Shown here piece by piece: positions 9,114 to 17,768 of a DNA stretch of 64,000 bases (its first letter is position 1; each line of letters starts with the position of its first letter). A program made the position numbers and the translations under genes. The notes under the pieces are model-generated. The model was not told the DNA's origin and did not search any database. It saw only the letters and a program-made list of their open reading frames with translations. The stretch covers positions 186,001 through 250,000 of the forward strand of contig JAUJFZ010000005.1 of NCBI GenBank assembly GCA_030441535.1, given 5' to 3'. The DNA comes from Betaproteobacteria bacterium LSUCC0117. GTDB taxonomy: Bacteria > Pseudomonadota > Gammaproteobacteria > Burkholderiales > Burkholderiaceae_C.

Positions 9114-10466
9114 TCAGTCGTGCTTGGCGGGTGTGACGGGTTGCCCGGTCACCCTTGAAATCATGTGTTCGGAAAGCGTGGTGTAAAGCGGGCGGCTGAT
9201 CAAGCGCGAGATCAGGCTGGCAATCATGGCTGAGGCCATTAACGACAACACCATCGGACGACCATCCAACATTTCCATGACGATGATGAATGATGTCAAA
9301 GGCGCTTGCGTCACTGCAGCCAGGAAGCCGGCCATGCCCATGGCAATGAGGGCTGGCAAGATCAGTTGATCGTCGGCGCTGAGGGTCAGTTGGGCGACGT
9401 CATGGCCGATACCCGCGCCGATCGACAGCGAGGGGGCAAAGATACCGCCGGGAACCCCGCACCAGGTGGAGATCCAAGTGGCAATGAGTTTGAGTAAAAA
9501 GTAGAGTTGAGATATGTCGGCCTCGCCAGACAGCATGGCACGCACCTCCTCGCCTCCGGCACCGAACGTTGCGCCGTGAGTTACCAAGCCGATAATGGCC
9601 ACGACCAAGCCGCCCGCGGCGGCGAAACGGATGGGGTTGCGCGCGCGGTAATCACTGAAGCGATCAGGCGAGCCAGTCAGTGACGCGGCGAGCAAGCGCG
9701 AAAACAGGCCACCAAATGCACCGCAACAAACGATGACCAACAATGCCGGGAGGACGGCGTTCCAATCGAGAGTAGGCACCACCATGGAGCCAAAATAGGC
9801 ATAGTTACCAAAAGCGGACACCCCCATCAAACCGGCTAACACGATGGCGGCGATGATCAAGCCACTGTTGCGGGACTCCAGCTTGCGCGATAACTCCTCG
9901 ATTGCGAATACAACCCCGGCCAGCGGTGCATTGAAAGCCGCCGCGATGCCGGCTGCACCACCGGCAACCAACAGCGCGTGCTCATTCATAGCAGACCCTG
10001 GGCGCAGCCAACGCCGTGCATCATGCATGACACCGGCGGCGACTTGCACAGAGGGACCTTCGCGCCCCATGGACAAGCCCGCTAACATGCCCGCGGCACC
10101 CAACACCATTTTGGCGAAGGTGAGTTTGAGCGATACGAAGTGACTGCGTTCCGACGCTGGCAGGGCGGGGTCGAGGGTGGCCATCACCTGTGGGATGCCT
10201 GATCCTGCAGCCCCGGGCGCGTAGCGCCGCGTGAGCCAAACGATAGCTGCGGTGAGCGCTGGCGTCCAGATGAGTACCGCTAACGGTTGTGCGCTATAGA
10301 GCTGGCTGAACCAGTGGTAGGCCTGCTCGCTCATGATGGTAAAAATCACCACCGCCAAACCCGCCATTGCCGCGTATCCCATGACGATGGCGCGACCCAA
10401 CCACGCTTTGCCGTCCGACAACTCGTCTTGTAGGTTTTTGAGGAAGTTTGGTTCTTCTTGTTGCAT
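9114..10466 (-). CDS. ClC-family chloride channel or Cl-/H+ antiporter
   Basis: Integral membrane ClC protein, 450 aa from the ATG at 10466 (a GTG at 10508 would add 14 residues). All three anion-selectivity motifs can be read: GSGIPQV, GREGPSVQVAAGV (with the gating Glu) and GGIFAPSLSIGAG. The internal glutamate pair in FNAPLAGVVFAIEEL corresponds to the proton-pathway glutamate of the E. coli exchanger, which suggests coupled Cl-/H+ exchange; this is inference. There is no C-terminal CBS domain. The GREGP form argues against the fluoride-specific CLC-F subgroup. It is divergent from ssb across about 147 bases. Confidence 0.88.
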   Translation of the reverse strand: MQQEEPNFLKNLQDELSDGKAWLGRAIVMGYAAMAGLAVVIFTIMSEQAYHWFSQLYSAQPLAVLIWTPALTAAIVWLTRRYAPGAAGSGIPQVMATLDPALPASERSHFVSLKLTFAKMVLGAAGMLAGLSMGREGPSVQVAAGVMHDARRWLRPGSAMNEHALLVAGGAAGIAAAFNAPLAGVVFAIEELSRKLESRNSGLIIAAIVLAGLMGVSAFGNYAYFGSMVVPTLDWNAVLPALLVIVCCGAFGGLFSRLLAASLTGSPDRFSDYRARNPIRFAAAGGLVVAIIGLVTHGATFGAGGEEVRAMLSGEADISQLYFLLKLIATWISTWCGVPGGIFAPSLSIGAGIGHDVAQLTLSADDQLILPALIAMGMAGFLAAVTQAPLTSFIIVMEMLDGRPMVLSLMASAMIASLISRLISRPLYTTLSEHMISRVTGQPVTPAKHD

Positions 10467-10613
10467 GCGGGGAGCCCCATTTTGGCATGGACTTTTGGGC
10501 TCACGCACGTCGATTGGGGCACAATGTCACCATCAACCCCCCGATTTGTGGGAAATTTGCAATGTTGCCAAGTCCCGTCGGCTTGGCGTTAATCGTCAAT
10601 AGGATTTTGTCTC

Positions 10614-11105
10614 ATGGCATCAGTCAATAAAGTCATCCTCATCGGTAACTGCGGGCGCGACCCTGAAGTACGCTACATGCCCTCAGGGCAAGCGGTCGCC
10701 AATGTGAGTATCGCGACCACCAGCCGTCGCAAGGATCGCAACTCGGGTGAAATGATTGAGGACACCCAATGGCACCGCGTCACGTTTTACGAGCGTCTGG
10801 CAGAAATCGCTGGTGAATACGTCAAAAAAGGTCGTCCCATTTACGTGGAAGGTCGTCTGAAGTACGGCAAGTACACCGACCAGTCGGGCGTCGAGAAAAA
10901 CACCGTCGATATCATCGCGACCGAGTTGCAGTTACTGGGCGGCCGTGAAGGGATGGGCGGCCCCAGCGAGGGCGGTGGACAATCCTACGGCGGCGGTGCA
11001 CCGCGCGCTGCCGCACCGGCCGCCGCGCCAGCGCCCCGTCAAGCGCCGCCGCAAGCCCCCGCAGCGACGGGCTTTGATGACATGGATGACGACATCCCGT
11101 TCTGA
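10614..11105 (+). CDS. ssb: Single-stranded DNA-binding protein
   Basis: Coats single-stranded DNA during replication, repair and recombination. The 163 aa protein has an N-terminal OB fold beginning MASVNKVILIGNCGRDPEVR, with QWHRVTFYERLAEIAGEYV and KKGRPIYVEGRLKYGKY in the middle. A disordered Gly/Ala/Pro-rich linker (about 112-150) leads to the acidic interaction tip DDMDDDIPF, which recruits partner proteins. AGGA lies 8 bases before the ATG. No LexA-type CTGT-N8-ACAG site is visible in the upstream 147 bases shared with the ClC gene. Confidence 0.97.
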   Translation: MASVNKVILIGNCGRDPEVRYMPSGQAVANVSIATTSRRKDRNSGEMIEDTQWHRVTFYERLAEIAGEYVKKGRPIYVEGRLKYGKYTDQSGVEKNTVDIIATELQLLGGREGMGGPSEGGGQSYGGGAPRAAAPAAAPAPRQAPPQAPAATGFDDMDDDIPF

Positions 11106-11147
11106 GCCTGTCTTTCTGACGTCGTTAAAACGCGCCGGGCGAACCCC

Positions 11148-12065
11148 TCAAGGTGCCGCGCTGAGCGTATAACCGGCTGCTTTGAGGCACTCACCCAAGT
11201 GCTGAATGTGCGCGGGACCCACCTCGCAACAGCCACCGACAATGCGGGCACCCATGGCCACCCAGCCCATGGCGTGTTCAGCGTAGGCTTCGGGGTTGAG
11301 ATCGCGGCGCACGGTGAGCCCGGCGACTGTGCTGCCTGCAGCGAGTGATGCCGCGTTGGTGAAGCCGTTGGCATAGCCTCCGAAAGGCAATCCGCTTGCT
11401 GCCAAGATGGGTAGCCCCTGCGTAATCGCTTCGGGCCATGAGCAATTAATCAATACCGCTGCCGCGCCGCAGGCCTTTGCCGCTGCCACGCCGTCGGCCA
11501 ACGACTCACCCGAGCGCAGTCGCGTGCCGTCTTGGTCATCCACCGTCATCCCGACCCAGACTGGGTGGCCACTTTCTTTGCCGGCGGTGGCGGCCGTTTG
11601 CACTTCTCGCACCGTGGTGAGGGTTTCGCATAAAAACAAATTGACCCCGTCTTTTTGCGCCGCGACCAAGGCGCGGTAATCCGCCAGACAGGCGGCTTCA
11701 GAAGGGACATCCTCGGCGTGGTAGCTGCTAACCAGTGGCGGCAAACAGCCTGAGACGGCAACTGGGTGCGTGGGTTTGGTTTGTGCAATGGCGCGCTGGG
11801 CCGCCGTGATGGCGGCTTGGTGCAACTCGCTGAAAGCGGTGCTGAGGCCGTGCTTGGCCAAGCGCACGGGGGTGGCGCTGTAGTTGTTTAGGGTGATGAC
11901 TCGCGCGTCGGCTTGGATGTAGTCCGCATGCACGGTGGTGACGAGATCGGGCTCGTCGCGCATCACGGTGGCTGACCAAAGGGGTGTGGGTGCATTGGCC
12001 GAGCGTTTGATCAGCTCTTGGCCCATGCCGCCGTCCAGCAGGACAACGGTTTGTTGGTTGGACAT
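11148..12065 (-). CDS. Homocysteine S-methyltransferase family protein
   Basis: Predicted zinc-dependent enzyme that moves a methyl group to homocysteine, giving methionine; relatives use S-methylmethionine (MmuM). The 305 aa protein starts with LLDGGMGQELIKR and has the zinc ligands of the family: the first Cys in AAVLINCSWPEAI and the Cys pair in GGCCEVGPAHI near the C-terminus. ANGFTNAASLAAG takes the place of the substrate-loop region. The methyl donor cannot be told from sequence. It lies 25 bases after mnmA on the same strand, the last gene of the nudJ-tauE-mnmA run. Confidence 0.85.
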   Translation of the reverse strand: MSNQQTVVLLDGGMGQELIKRSANAPTPLWSATVMRDEPDLVTTVHADYIQADARVITLNNYSATPVRLAKHGLSTAFSELHQAAITAAQRAIAQTKPTHPVAVSGCLPPLVSSYHAEDVPSEAACLADYRALVAAQKDGVNLFLCETLTTVREVQTAATAGKESGHPVWVGMTVDDQDGTRLRSGESLADGVAAAKACGAAAVLINCSWPEAITQGLPILAASGLPFGGYANGFTNAASLAAGSTVAGLTVRRDLNPEAYAEHAMGWVAMGARIVGGCCEVGPAHIQHLGECLKAAGYTLSAAP

Positions 12066-12090
12066 GAGGTCTCTCTTTTAAATGGGGGAG

Positions 12091-13194
12091 TTAATCAATG
12101 ACACCGCCACCCAAGCAAATTTCGCCGTCGTATAAGACGGCGCTTTGTCCGGGTGTTACCGCCCATTGCGCTTCGGGGAAGGTCAGTTGTATGTCGACTG
12201 GGCTGCCCACTTCAAGTTTGCAGAGCGCATCACTTTGGCGATAACGGGTTTTAGCGGCGATGGCCCGTTGGTCGACGTCGACTGGCGGCTCACCCGCAAC
12301 CCAACTCACATCGAGTGCGCGTAACTGGTGGCTGAGCAACCAGGGGTGATCATGGCCTTGTGCGGCCCACAGGGTGTTGGTTGCCATGTCTTTGCGCGCA
12401 ACAAACCAGGGCGCATGGTCACTGGTACCGCGCGCTTGCCCTTTTGTTTTGAGTCCCCCAATACCCAAACCTTGGCGCTGACCCAGCGTGTAAAAGCTCA
12501 AGCCCACATGCTGCCCAATGGTTCGGCCGGTGTCGTCTTTGATTGGGCCGGGTGTTTGGGAAATGTAGCGATTCAAAAACTCGCGGAACGGGCGTTCGCC
12601 GATGAAGCAAATGCCTGTGGAGTCTTTTTTCTTGGCATTTGGTAGACCAATGTCCTGTGCAATTTGCCGCACCTGTGTCTTGTGCAGCTCGCCAACTGGA
12701 AACATCGTTTTAGACAATTGTGCTTGGTTGAGGCGGTGTAAAAAATAGCTCTGGTCTTTGCCGTTATCCAGGCCCTTGAGCAGTTCAAATCGACCACTGC
12801 GTTCGCGAACCCGCGCGTAGTGCCCGGTCGCGATGCGCTCCGCACCCAGGCGCATGGCGTGGTCGAGGAAGGATTTGAACTTGATCTCTGCGTTGCAGAG
12901 GATGTCGGGGTTGGGGGTCCGACCCGCTTGATACTCGCTGACAAACGCAGCGAAAACGCGGTCTTTGTATTCCGATGCGAAGTTGACGTGCTCGATTTCA
13001 ATGCCGACGACATCAGCAACGGCCGCTGCATCCACGAAGTCAATGTTGCTTGAACAGTACTCGGAGTCATCGTCGTCTTCCCAGTTCTTCATGAAGATAC
13101 CGACGACCTCGTGCCCCTGCTTTTTCAGCAGATGGGCCGTGACCGCGGAGTCCACACCACCAGAAAGTCCAACCACAACCCGAGAGAGCGCCAT
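12091..13194 (-). CDS. mnmA: tRNA-specific 2-thiouridylase MnmA
   Basis: Adenylates U34 of tRNA Lys, Glu and Gln and inserts sulfur from a Tus relay or IscS. The PP-loop is VVVGLSGGVDSAVTAHLL near the N-terminus. The two catalytic cysteines are in TPNPDILCNAEIKF and STGICFIGER. GVGxxDSTGIC-type spacing and the C-terminal beta barrel ending GEICLGGGVID match the 360-370 aa family length. It follows tauE with six bases between stop and start. In E. coli nudJ also sits next to mnmA, which supports the neighbour calls. Confidence 0.96.
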   Translation of the reverse strand: MALSRVVVGLSGGVDSAVTAHLLKKQGHEVVGIFMKNWEDDDDSEYCSSNIDFVDAAAVADVVGIEIEHVNFASEYKDRVFAAFVSEYQAGRTPNPDILCNAEIKFKSFLDHAMRLGAERIATGHYARVRERSGRFELLKGLDNGKDQSYFLHRLNQAQLSKTMFPVGELHKTQVRQIAQDIGLPNAKKKDSTGICFIGERPFREFLNRYISQTPGPIKDDTGRTIGQHVGLSFYTLGQRQGLGIGGLKTKGQARGTSDHAPWFVARKDMATNTLWAAQGHDHPWLLSHQLRALDVSWVAGEPPVDVDQRAIAAKTRYRQSDALCKLEVGSPVDIQLTFPEAQWAVTPGQSAVLYDGEICLGGGVID

Positions 13195-13200
13195 GCCTGT

Positions 13201-13968
13201 TTAATTGCGAAAGAAGAAGACGAGGGTCATCACCACACCGGTTGCGATGACCACGGTTCGAACCCACTGGATAGGCATGCGCTTTGCCAGCTTGGCACCA
13301 CTGAAACCGCCAATGGTCGCGCAAACCATCATGAGCAGGCCTTCTGGCCATGCCACCGCACCAGCCCAAACGAAGGCCGCCACCGACAACAGCGACAGTA
13401 CCAAAGAGTTGACGTTTTTCAAGGCGTTCACGGTGTGTAACCGTGTTTCACCGACTAAACCGTACAGCGCCATGAGCAAAATGCCCAAACCGCCGTTGAA
13501 ATAGCCACCGTAAATACACACGCCCAACAAGCCGAACAGCCGCGCACCCCTGAGATGCGTGGCTTCAACCGTGGGTTTACCCCGCGCAGCGTTCCGGGCA
13601 GTCAAACGCGGCCCAATGGCGAACAAGACAGTTGCGAACATCAAGAGCCACGGTATAAGACCCGAAAACACCCGCGCCGGAGTGACCAATAGCAAGAGGG
13701 CGCCAATGAGCCCACCAGCTGACGCAACGGCAAATTCCTGCAACAGCAGGCGCCGTGGCAAGGCAGTGAGCTCTTGCTTGAAGCCGAAAATACTGCCGGC
13801 ATAACCCGGACTGACTGCCAGCGCGCTGGTGGCATTGGCGGAAATCGGGGGCACCCCAGCGAACACAAGCGCCGGAAAGGTGAGGAAGCTGCCGCCGCCC
13901 GCGATGGCGTTGAGCACGCCCGCACTGAACGCGGCGACGGCGAGCAAAGCGATGGTGTCGAGGGTCAT
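13201..13968 (-). CDS. TauE/SafE family membrane exporter
   Basis: Eight-helix-type permease of the TauE/SafE (DUF81) family, members of which export sulfite, sulfoacetate or related anions. The 255 aa protein shows the paired family motif: AGVLNAIAGGGSFLTFPAL at the start of the first half and GGYFNGGLGILLMALYGL in the second. The frame extends upstream to 14115, but the ATG at 13968 overlaps the nudJ stop by ATGA and puts the first helix at the N-terminus, so it is preferred. The substrate is unknown; its place between nudJ and the sulfur-transfer enzyme mnmA may be chance. Confidence 0.85.
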   Translation of the reverse strand: MTLDTIALLAVAAFSAGVLNAIAGGGSFLTFPALVFAGVPPISANATSALAVSPGYAGSIFGFKQELTALPRRLLLQEFAVASAGGLIGALLLLVTPARVFSGLIPWLLMFATVLFAIGPRLTARNAARGKPTVEATHLRGARLFGLLGVCIYGGYFNGGLGILLMALYGLVGETRLHTVNALKNVNSLVLSLLSVAAFVWAGAVAWPEGLLMMVCATIGGFSGAKLAKRMPIQWVRTVVIATGVVMTLVFFFRN

Positions 13969-14468
13969 GTGGCGGACGGCGTCCAAACAGAGGGATGCGT
14001 GGTCACCAAACCCAGGTCGTAACGCTTGCCTGCCATGTGATCTTGAATGCTTTGCCAAACCAGTGGGCTGCGGTGCAGGGCTTGCGTGGCCTCGATTTCG
14101 TCGGGGGTCATCCAAACAGCCCGAATGATGCCTCGATCAAGTTTTCTTTTGGGGTCAAGTGCCCCGACGTCGCCGGTGTAGGCGAAGCGCAGGTAAGTGA
14201 CGTCTTCATCCTTGCTGCCGGCGCGAGGGCGCTGGAATCGCGCCAAGTAGATGCCCACCAAAGCAGTGGGAGTGAATTGATGAGCGGTTTCCTCGAGCGC
14301 TTCACGCGCGCAGCCCGCCTCGGGGCTCTCGCCGGGGTCCAAATGTCCGGCTGGGTTGTTCAATCGAACGCCCTCGGGGGTGTGCTCTTCGACGAGCAGA
14401 TAGCGCCCATCGTCCCGGGCCATGATGGCCGCAACGGTCGCACTGGGTTTCCAACGTTGACGTGACAT
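13965..14468 (-). CDS. nudJ: NUDIX hydrolase, NudJ type
   Basis: Nucleoside di- and triphosphate / HMP-PP phosphatase family. The Nudix box reads GHLDPGESPEAGCAREALEE followed by TAHQF, so the GX5EX7REUXEE core is complete while the usual final Gly is Ala. N-terminal SRQRWKPSATVAAIM is typical of the NudJ subgroup. I take the ATG at 14468 (167 aa) rather than a TTG 30 bases upstream. The gene heads a minus-strand cluster with tauE, mnmA and the homocysteine methyltransferase and is divergent from pntAA. Confidence 0.83.
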   Translation of the reverse strand: MSRQRWKPSATVAAIMARDDGRYLLVEEHTPEGVRLNNPAGHLDPGESPEAGCAREALEETAHQFTPTALVGIYLARFQRPRAGSKDEDVTYLRFAYTGDVGALDPKRKLDRGIIRAVWMTPDEIEATQALHRSPLVWQSIQDHMAGKRYDLGLVTTHPSVWTPSAT

Positions 14469-14513
14469 GTCCCGATTATCACGCCTTTTAGTAGACAAAT
14501 TCTTTACAATACG

Positions 14514-14537
14514 GGCACGTTAACCGGTAAGCGTGCC
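14514..14537. promoter_or_regulatory. 24-bp imperfect palindrome between nudJ and pntAA
   Basis: The half-sites GGCACG and CGTGCC flank a central ACCGGT; 20 of 24 positions match the reverse complement by hand count. It lies in the 173-base gap of a divergent pair, about 105 bases before the pntAA start, so it could be an operator for either gene. No regulator is linked to it here. Confidence 0.35.
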
Positions 14538-14641
14538 GCCAAGTTTGTAAAATCAGTGCTCGCTTATGTTTGGGGTTGCACCCGTCAATTGAGCCGAGGT
14601 GTGCATCAAGCCCCCTCCCTGTATCCAATGGAGAATTCACC

Positions 14642-15787
14642 ATGAAAATTGGCGTCGCTGCCGAGACACAAGCCGGCGAGACCCGGGTTGCGGCAACACC
14701 CGAAACGATCAAGAAACTGATCGCTCAAGGCCACACGGTCTGCGTTCAAACTGGCGCAGGCGTGGCGGCCAGCTGCCCTGACAGTGCATATGAGGCCGTC
14801 GGTGCGAGCATCGTTGACGCCGCGGGTGCGCTCGGCTGCGAGTTGGTCTTGGTGGTGCGTGCACCCGATACCACTCAGGTCGCGCTGATGAGCAAAGGTG
14901 CAACCGTTATTGGTATGTTGAATCCCTTTGATGCAGAGGGTCTGGCGCGCTTGGCGCAAGCCGGTCTCACCAGTTTCGCGCTGGAAGCTGCGCCACGCAC
15001 CACACGTGCCCAAAGCATGGACGTGTTGTCATCACAGGCTAACATTGCGGGTTACAAGGCCGTGATGCTGGCGGCAAACGAGTACCAGCGGTTTTTCCCG
15101 ATGCTGATGACAGCAGCCGGCACGGTCAAGGCTGCGCGAGTCGTGATTTTGGGCGTCGGCGTCGCGGGCCTGCAAGCCATTGCAACCGCCAAGCGCCTGG
15201 GGGCCGTGATTGAGGCCAGCGATGTACGCCCCAGCGTTAAAGAGCAGATCGAATCTCTGGGTGGCAAGTTCATCGACGTCCCCTTTGAAACCGACGAAGA
15301 GCGCGAAGCCGCTGAAGGCGTGGGTGGTTACGCCAAGCCGATGCCACCCAGCTGGCTGGCACGCCAGCGTGCCGAGGTCGCCAAGCGCATCGCTCTGGCG
15401 GATGTGGTTATCAGCACCGCGCTGATCCCAGGTCGACCAGCGCCAGAGTTGATTTCAGCCGAAATGGTCGCCAGCATGAAGCCCGGCGCAGTGATCGTTG
15501 ATATTGCTGCTGGTCGTGGTGCGGCTGGACCGCACGGTGCGCCCGGCGGTAATTGCCCGTTGACGCTAGCCGACCAGGTAATCACCACTGACAACGGCGT
15601 TCGCATCGTTGGCCACACCAACTTGGCGGCGATGGTCGGTGCAGACGCATCGGCGCTGTATGCGCGCAACGTGCTGGACTTCTTGAAGCTCGTTGTCGAC
15701 AAGGACAAAGGCTTCCACATCGACATGGACGATGACATCGTGGCCGCCTGCCTCATGACACGTGACGGCCAAGTGCTGCGTGCCTGA
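14642..15787 (+). CDS. pntAA: NAD(P) transhydrogenase subunit alpha part 1
   Basis: NAD(H)-binding domain I of the proton-translocating transhydrogenase, which moves hydride between NAD(H) and NADP(H). The 381 aa protein is related to alanine dehydrogenase; it shows RTTRAQSMDVLSSQANIAGY and the Rossmann loop VVILGVGVAGLQAIATAKRL followed by the acidic residue in IEASDVRP. The ATG at 14642 is chosen because GGAG sits eight bases before it; an upstream in-frame start has no such site. The alpha subunit is split into pntAA and pntAB, as in Rhodospirillum, rather than fused as in E. coli. Confidence 0.95.
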   Translation: MKIGVAAETQAGETRVAATPETIKKLIAQGHTVCVQTGAGVAASCPDSAYEAVGASIVDAAGALGCELVLVVRAPDTTQVALMSKGATVIGMLNPFDAEGLARLAQAGLTSFALEAAPRTTRAQSMDVLSSQANIAGYKAVMLAANEYQRFFPMLMTAAGTVKAARVVILGVGVAGLQAIATAKRLGAVIEASDVRPSVKEQIESLGGKFIDVPFETDEEREAAEGVGGYAKPMPPSWLARQRAEVAKRIALADVVISTALIPGRPAPELISAEMVASMKPGAVIVDIAAGRGAAGPHGAPGGNCPLTLADQVITTDNGVRIVGHTNLAAMVGADASALYARNVLDFLKLVVDKDKGFHIDMDDDIVAACLMTRDGQVLRA

Positions 15788-15825
15788 AGTTACCCATACC
15801 AACCAACAGAGATCAGTAGGACCCT

Positions 15826-16143
15826 ATGGCACTCATTGACCCAACCATCACCAACCTCATTATTTTTGTGTTGGCCATCTACGTGGGTTACCACGTGGTG
15901 TGGACTGTTACGCCCGCTTTGCACACGCCTTTGATGGCGGTGACGAATGCGATTTCTGCCATCGTGATCGTTGGCGCCATGCTGGCTGCCGCACAAACCG
16001 AGACTGGTTTGGGTAAGACGCTCGGTGTCGTGGCTGTTGCCCTGGCGGCCGTCAACGTTTTTGGCGGGTTCATGGTGACGCGCCGCATGCTGGAGATGTT
16101 TAAAAAGAAAGAGCGCCCCGCTAAATCAGGAGAAAAAGCATGA
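15826..16143 (+). CDS. pntAB: NAD(P) transhydrogenase subunit alpha part 2
   Basis: Small membrane subunit (105 aa) that supplies part of domain II, the proton channel. It starts MALIDPTITNLIIFVLAIYV and holds three hydrophobic segments with the family's VTPALHTPLMAVTNAIS run, ending in a Lys-rich cytoplasmic tail. It follows pntAA by 38 bases and its stop overlaps the pntB start by ATGA. Confidence 0.94.
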   Translation: MALIDPTITNLIIFVLAIYVGYHVVWTVTPALHTPLMAVTNAISAIVIVGAMLAAAQTETGLGKTLGVVAVALAAVNVFGGFMVTRRMLEMFKKKERPAKSGEKA

Positions 16144-17564
16144 GCATGAACGTTGTCACGCTCCTGTATTTGGTAGCGAGTGTTTGCTTTATTCAGGCGC
16201 TAAAGGGCCTGTCCCATCCCACCACTTCGATCCGAGGCAACATCTTCGGTATGGTGGGTATGACCATCGCGGTGTTCACTACCGCAGCTCTGATCTATGA
16301 GGTGTCGGGTGGTTCGCTGGTCGGTCTGAGCTACGTGCTCGTGGCGCTGGTCATCGGTGGCGCCGCAGGCGGCATCATGGCGCAACGCGTTGAGATGACC
16401 AAAATGCCTGAGCTGGTTGCATTCATGCACAGCATGATCGGTCTGGCGGCTGTATGTATCGCTGCGGCCGCCGCGCTCGAACCATCTGCGTTTGGTATCG
16501 TGGGTCCCGGGTTGCCGATTCCGGGTGGCAACCGCATTGAGCTGGCCTTGGGGTCATTCATCGGCGCGGTCACCTTCTCAGGTTCGGTCATTGCGTTTGG
16601 CAAGTTATCTGGCAAATACAAGTTCCGCTTGTTCCAAGGTTCGCCGGTGACGTTCAAGGGGCAACACCAATTGAATGCGGCCTTGGGCTTGTTGGCCTTG
16701 TTCTTCTGCGTGGGCTTTTGGGCGACAGAGAGTGGCGCTGACTTCGCGTTCGTCACCTTGCTCGGCTTCATCTTGGGCGTCTTGCTGATCATCCCGATTG
16801 GCGGCGCTGACATGCCCGTGGTTGTTTCCATGCTCAACAGTTATTCGGGCTGGGCAGCGGCGGGGATCGGCTTCTCCCTAAACAACAGCATGTTGATCAT
16901 TGCCGGCAGCTTGGTGGGTAGCTCCGGTGCGATTCTCAGCTACATCATGTGCAAGGCCATGAACCGGTCTTTCTTCAGCGTGATTCTGGGTGGGTTTGGC
17001 GGCGAGGCGAGTGACGCTGCGGCGGGCAGTGCGGTCCAGCGCAATGTGAAGAGCGGCAGCGCAGATGATGCCGCCTTCATCTTGGGTAACGCGGAAACCG
17101 TGGTGATCGTGCCCGGCTATGGTCTGGCGGTTGCCCGCGCGCAGCACGCAGTGAAAGAGTTGGCCCACAAGTTGACCGAAATGGGCGTGACTGTCAAATA
17201 CGCGATCCATCCGGTCGCTGGCCGCATGCCGGGTCACATGAACGTTCTGTTGGCCGAGGCCGAAGTGCCCTACGACCAAGTGTTCGAGATGGAAGACATC
17301 AACAGCGAGTTCGGTCAAGCCGACGTGGCCATCATTTTGGGTGCAAACGATGTGGTGAACCCGGCCGCGCACACCAAGGGGAGTCCCATTTATGGCATGC
17401 CCATTTTGGAAGCCTACAAAGCCAAAACGGTTATTGTGAACAAGCGTTCGATGGCCGCAGGTTATGCAGGCTTGGATAACGAACTGTTCTACATGGACAA
17501 AACCATGATGGTGTTCGGCGATGCCAAGAAGGTTATCGAGGACATGACCAAAGCCATGGAGTGA
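16140..17564 (+). CDS. pntB: NAD(P) transhydrogenase subunit beta
   Basis: Membrane subunit plus NADP(H)-binding domain III. The first 270 residues are multi-helical (domain II, with GHQLNAALGL-like and PVVVSMLNSYSGWAAA stretches); the last 180 form domain III with VPGYGLAVARAQHAVKELA (nucleotide loop), AIHPVAGRMPGHMNVLLAEA and the conserved ILGANDVVNPAA. Length (474 aa) fits the family. The three pnt genes form one unit ended by the hairpin at 17584-17610. Confidence 0.95.
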   Translation: MSMNVVTLLYLVASVCFIQALKGLSHPTTSIRGNIFGMVGMTIAVFTTAALIYEVSGGSLVGLSYVLVALVIGGAAGGIMAQRVEMTKMPELVAFMHSMIGLAAVCIAAAAALEPSAFGIVGPGLPIPGGNRIELALGSFIGAVTFSGSVIAFGKLSGKYKFRLFQGSPVTFKGQHQLNAALGLLALFFCVGFWATESGADFAFVTLLGFILGVLLIIPIGGADMPVVVSMLNSYSGWAAAGIGFSLNNSMLIIAGSLVGSSGAILSYIMCKAMNRSFFSVILGGFGGEASDAAAGSAVQRNVKSGSADDAAFILGNAETVVIVPGYGLAVARAQHAVKELAHKLTEMGVTVKYAIHPVAGRMPGHMNVLLAEAEVPYDQVFEMEDINSEFGQADVAIILGANDVVNPAAHTKGSPIYGMPILEAYKAKTVIVNKRSMAAGYAGLDNELFYMDKTMMVFGDAKKVIEDMTKAME

Positions 17565-17583
17565 CCGCGTTATCGGTCACACG

Positions 17584-17610
17584 AAAAAGGCGCCTCAGGC
17601 GCCTTTTTTT
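17584..17610 (+). terminator. Rho-independent terminator of the pnt operon
   Basis: Perfect stem GGCGCC-TCA-GGCGCC, preceded by a run of A and followed by seven T, 20 bases after the pntB stop. The A run also pairs with the T run, lengthening the stem. Confidence 0.93.
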
Positions 17611-17720
17611 ATGCCGCGATGTCGACCGATCGCGACCAAAGACCGAGGGTTTCCCTGCGGTGCAAAAGGCTTTGGCGTTCGGTATAGTAACGTCAGTTTT
17701 GCGTCAGCTTCTCAGCAAGT

Positions 17721-17748
17721 TTGACTCCTGACCCCGCGTTTTTAAAAC
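17721..17748 (+). promoter_or_regulatory. Possible sigma-70 promoter of fadD
   Basis: TTGACT at 17721, 16 bases, then TAAAAC at 17743. It would start transcription about 14 bases before the fadD ATG, just ahead of the GGAG site. A separate TATAGT at 17683 lacks a good -35 partner. Hand reading only. Confidence 0.35.
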
Positions 17749-17768
17749 TAAAAATCTTGGAGAAGCAA

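Noticed and set aside
10467..10613. SOS (LexA) box in front of ssb, and likewise before uvrA
   Set aside because: No CTGT-N8-ACAG or close variant is visible in either gap.
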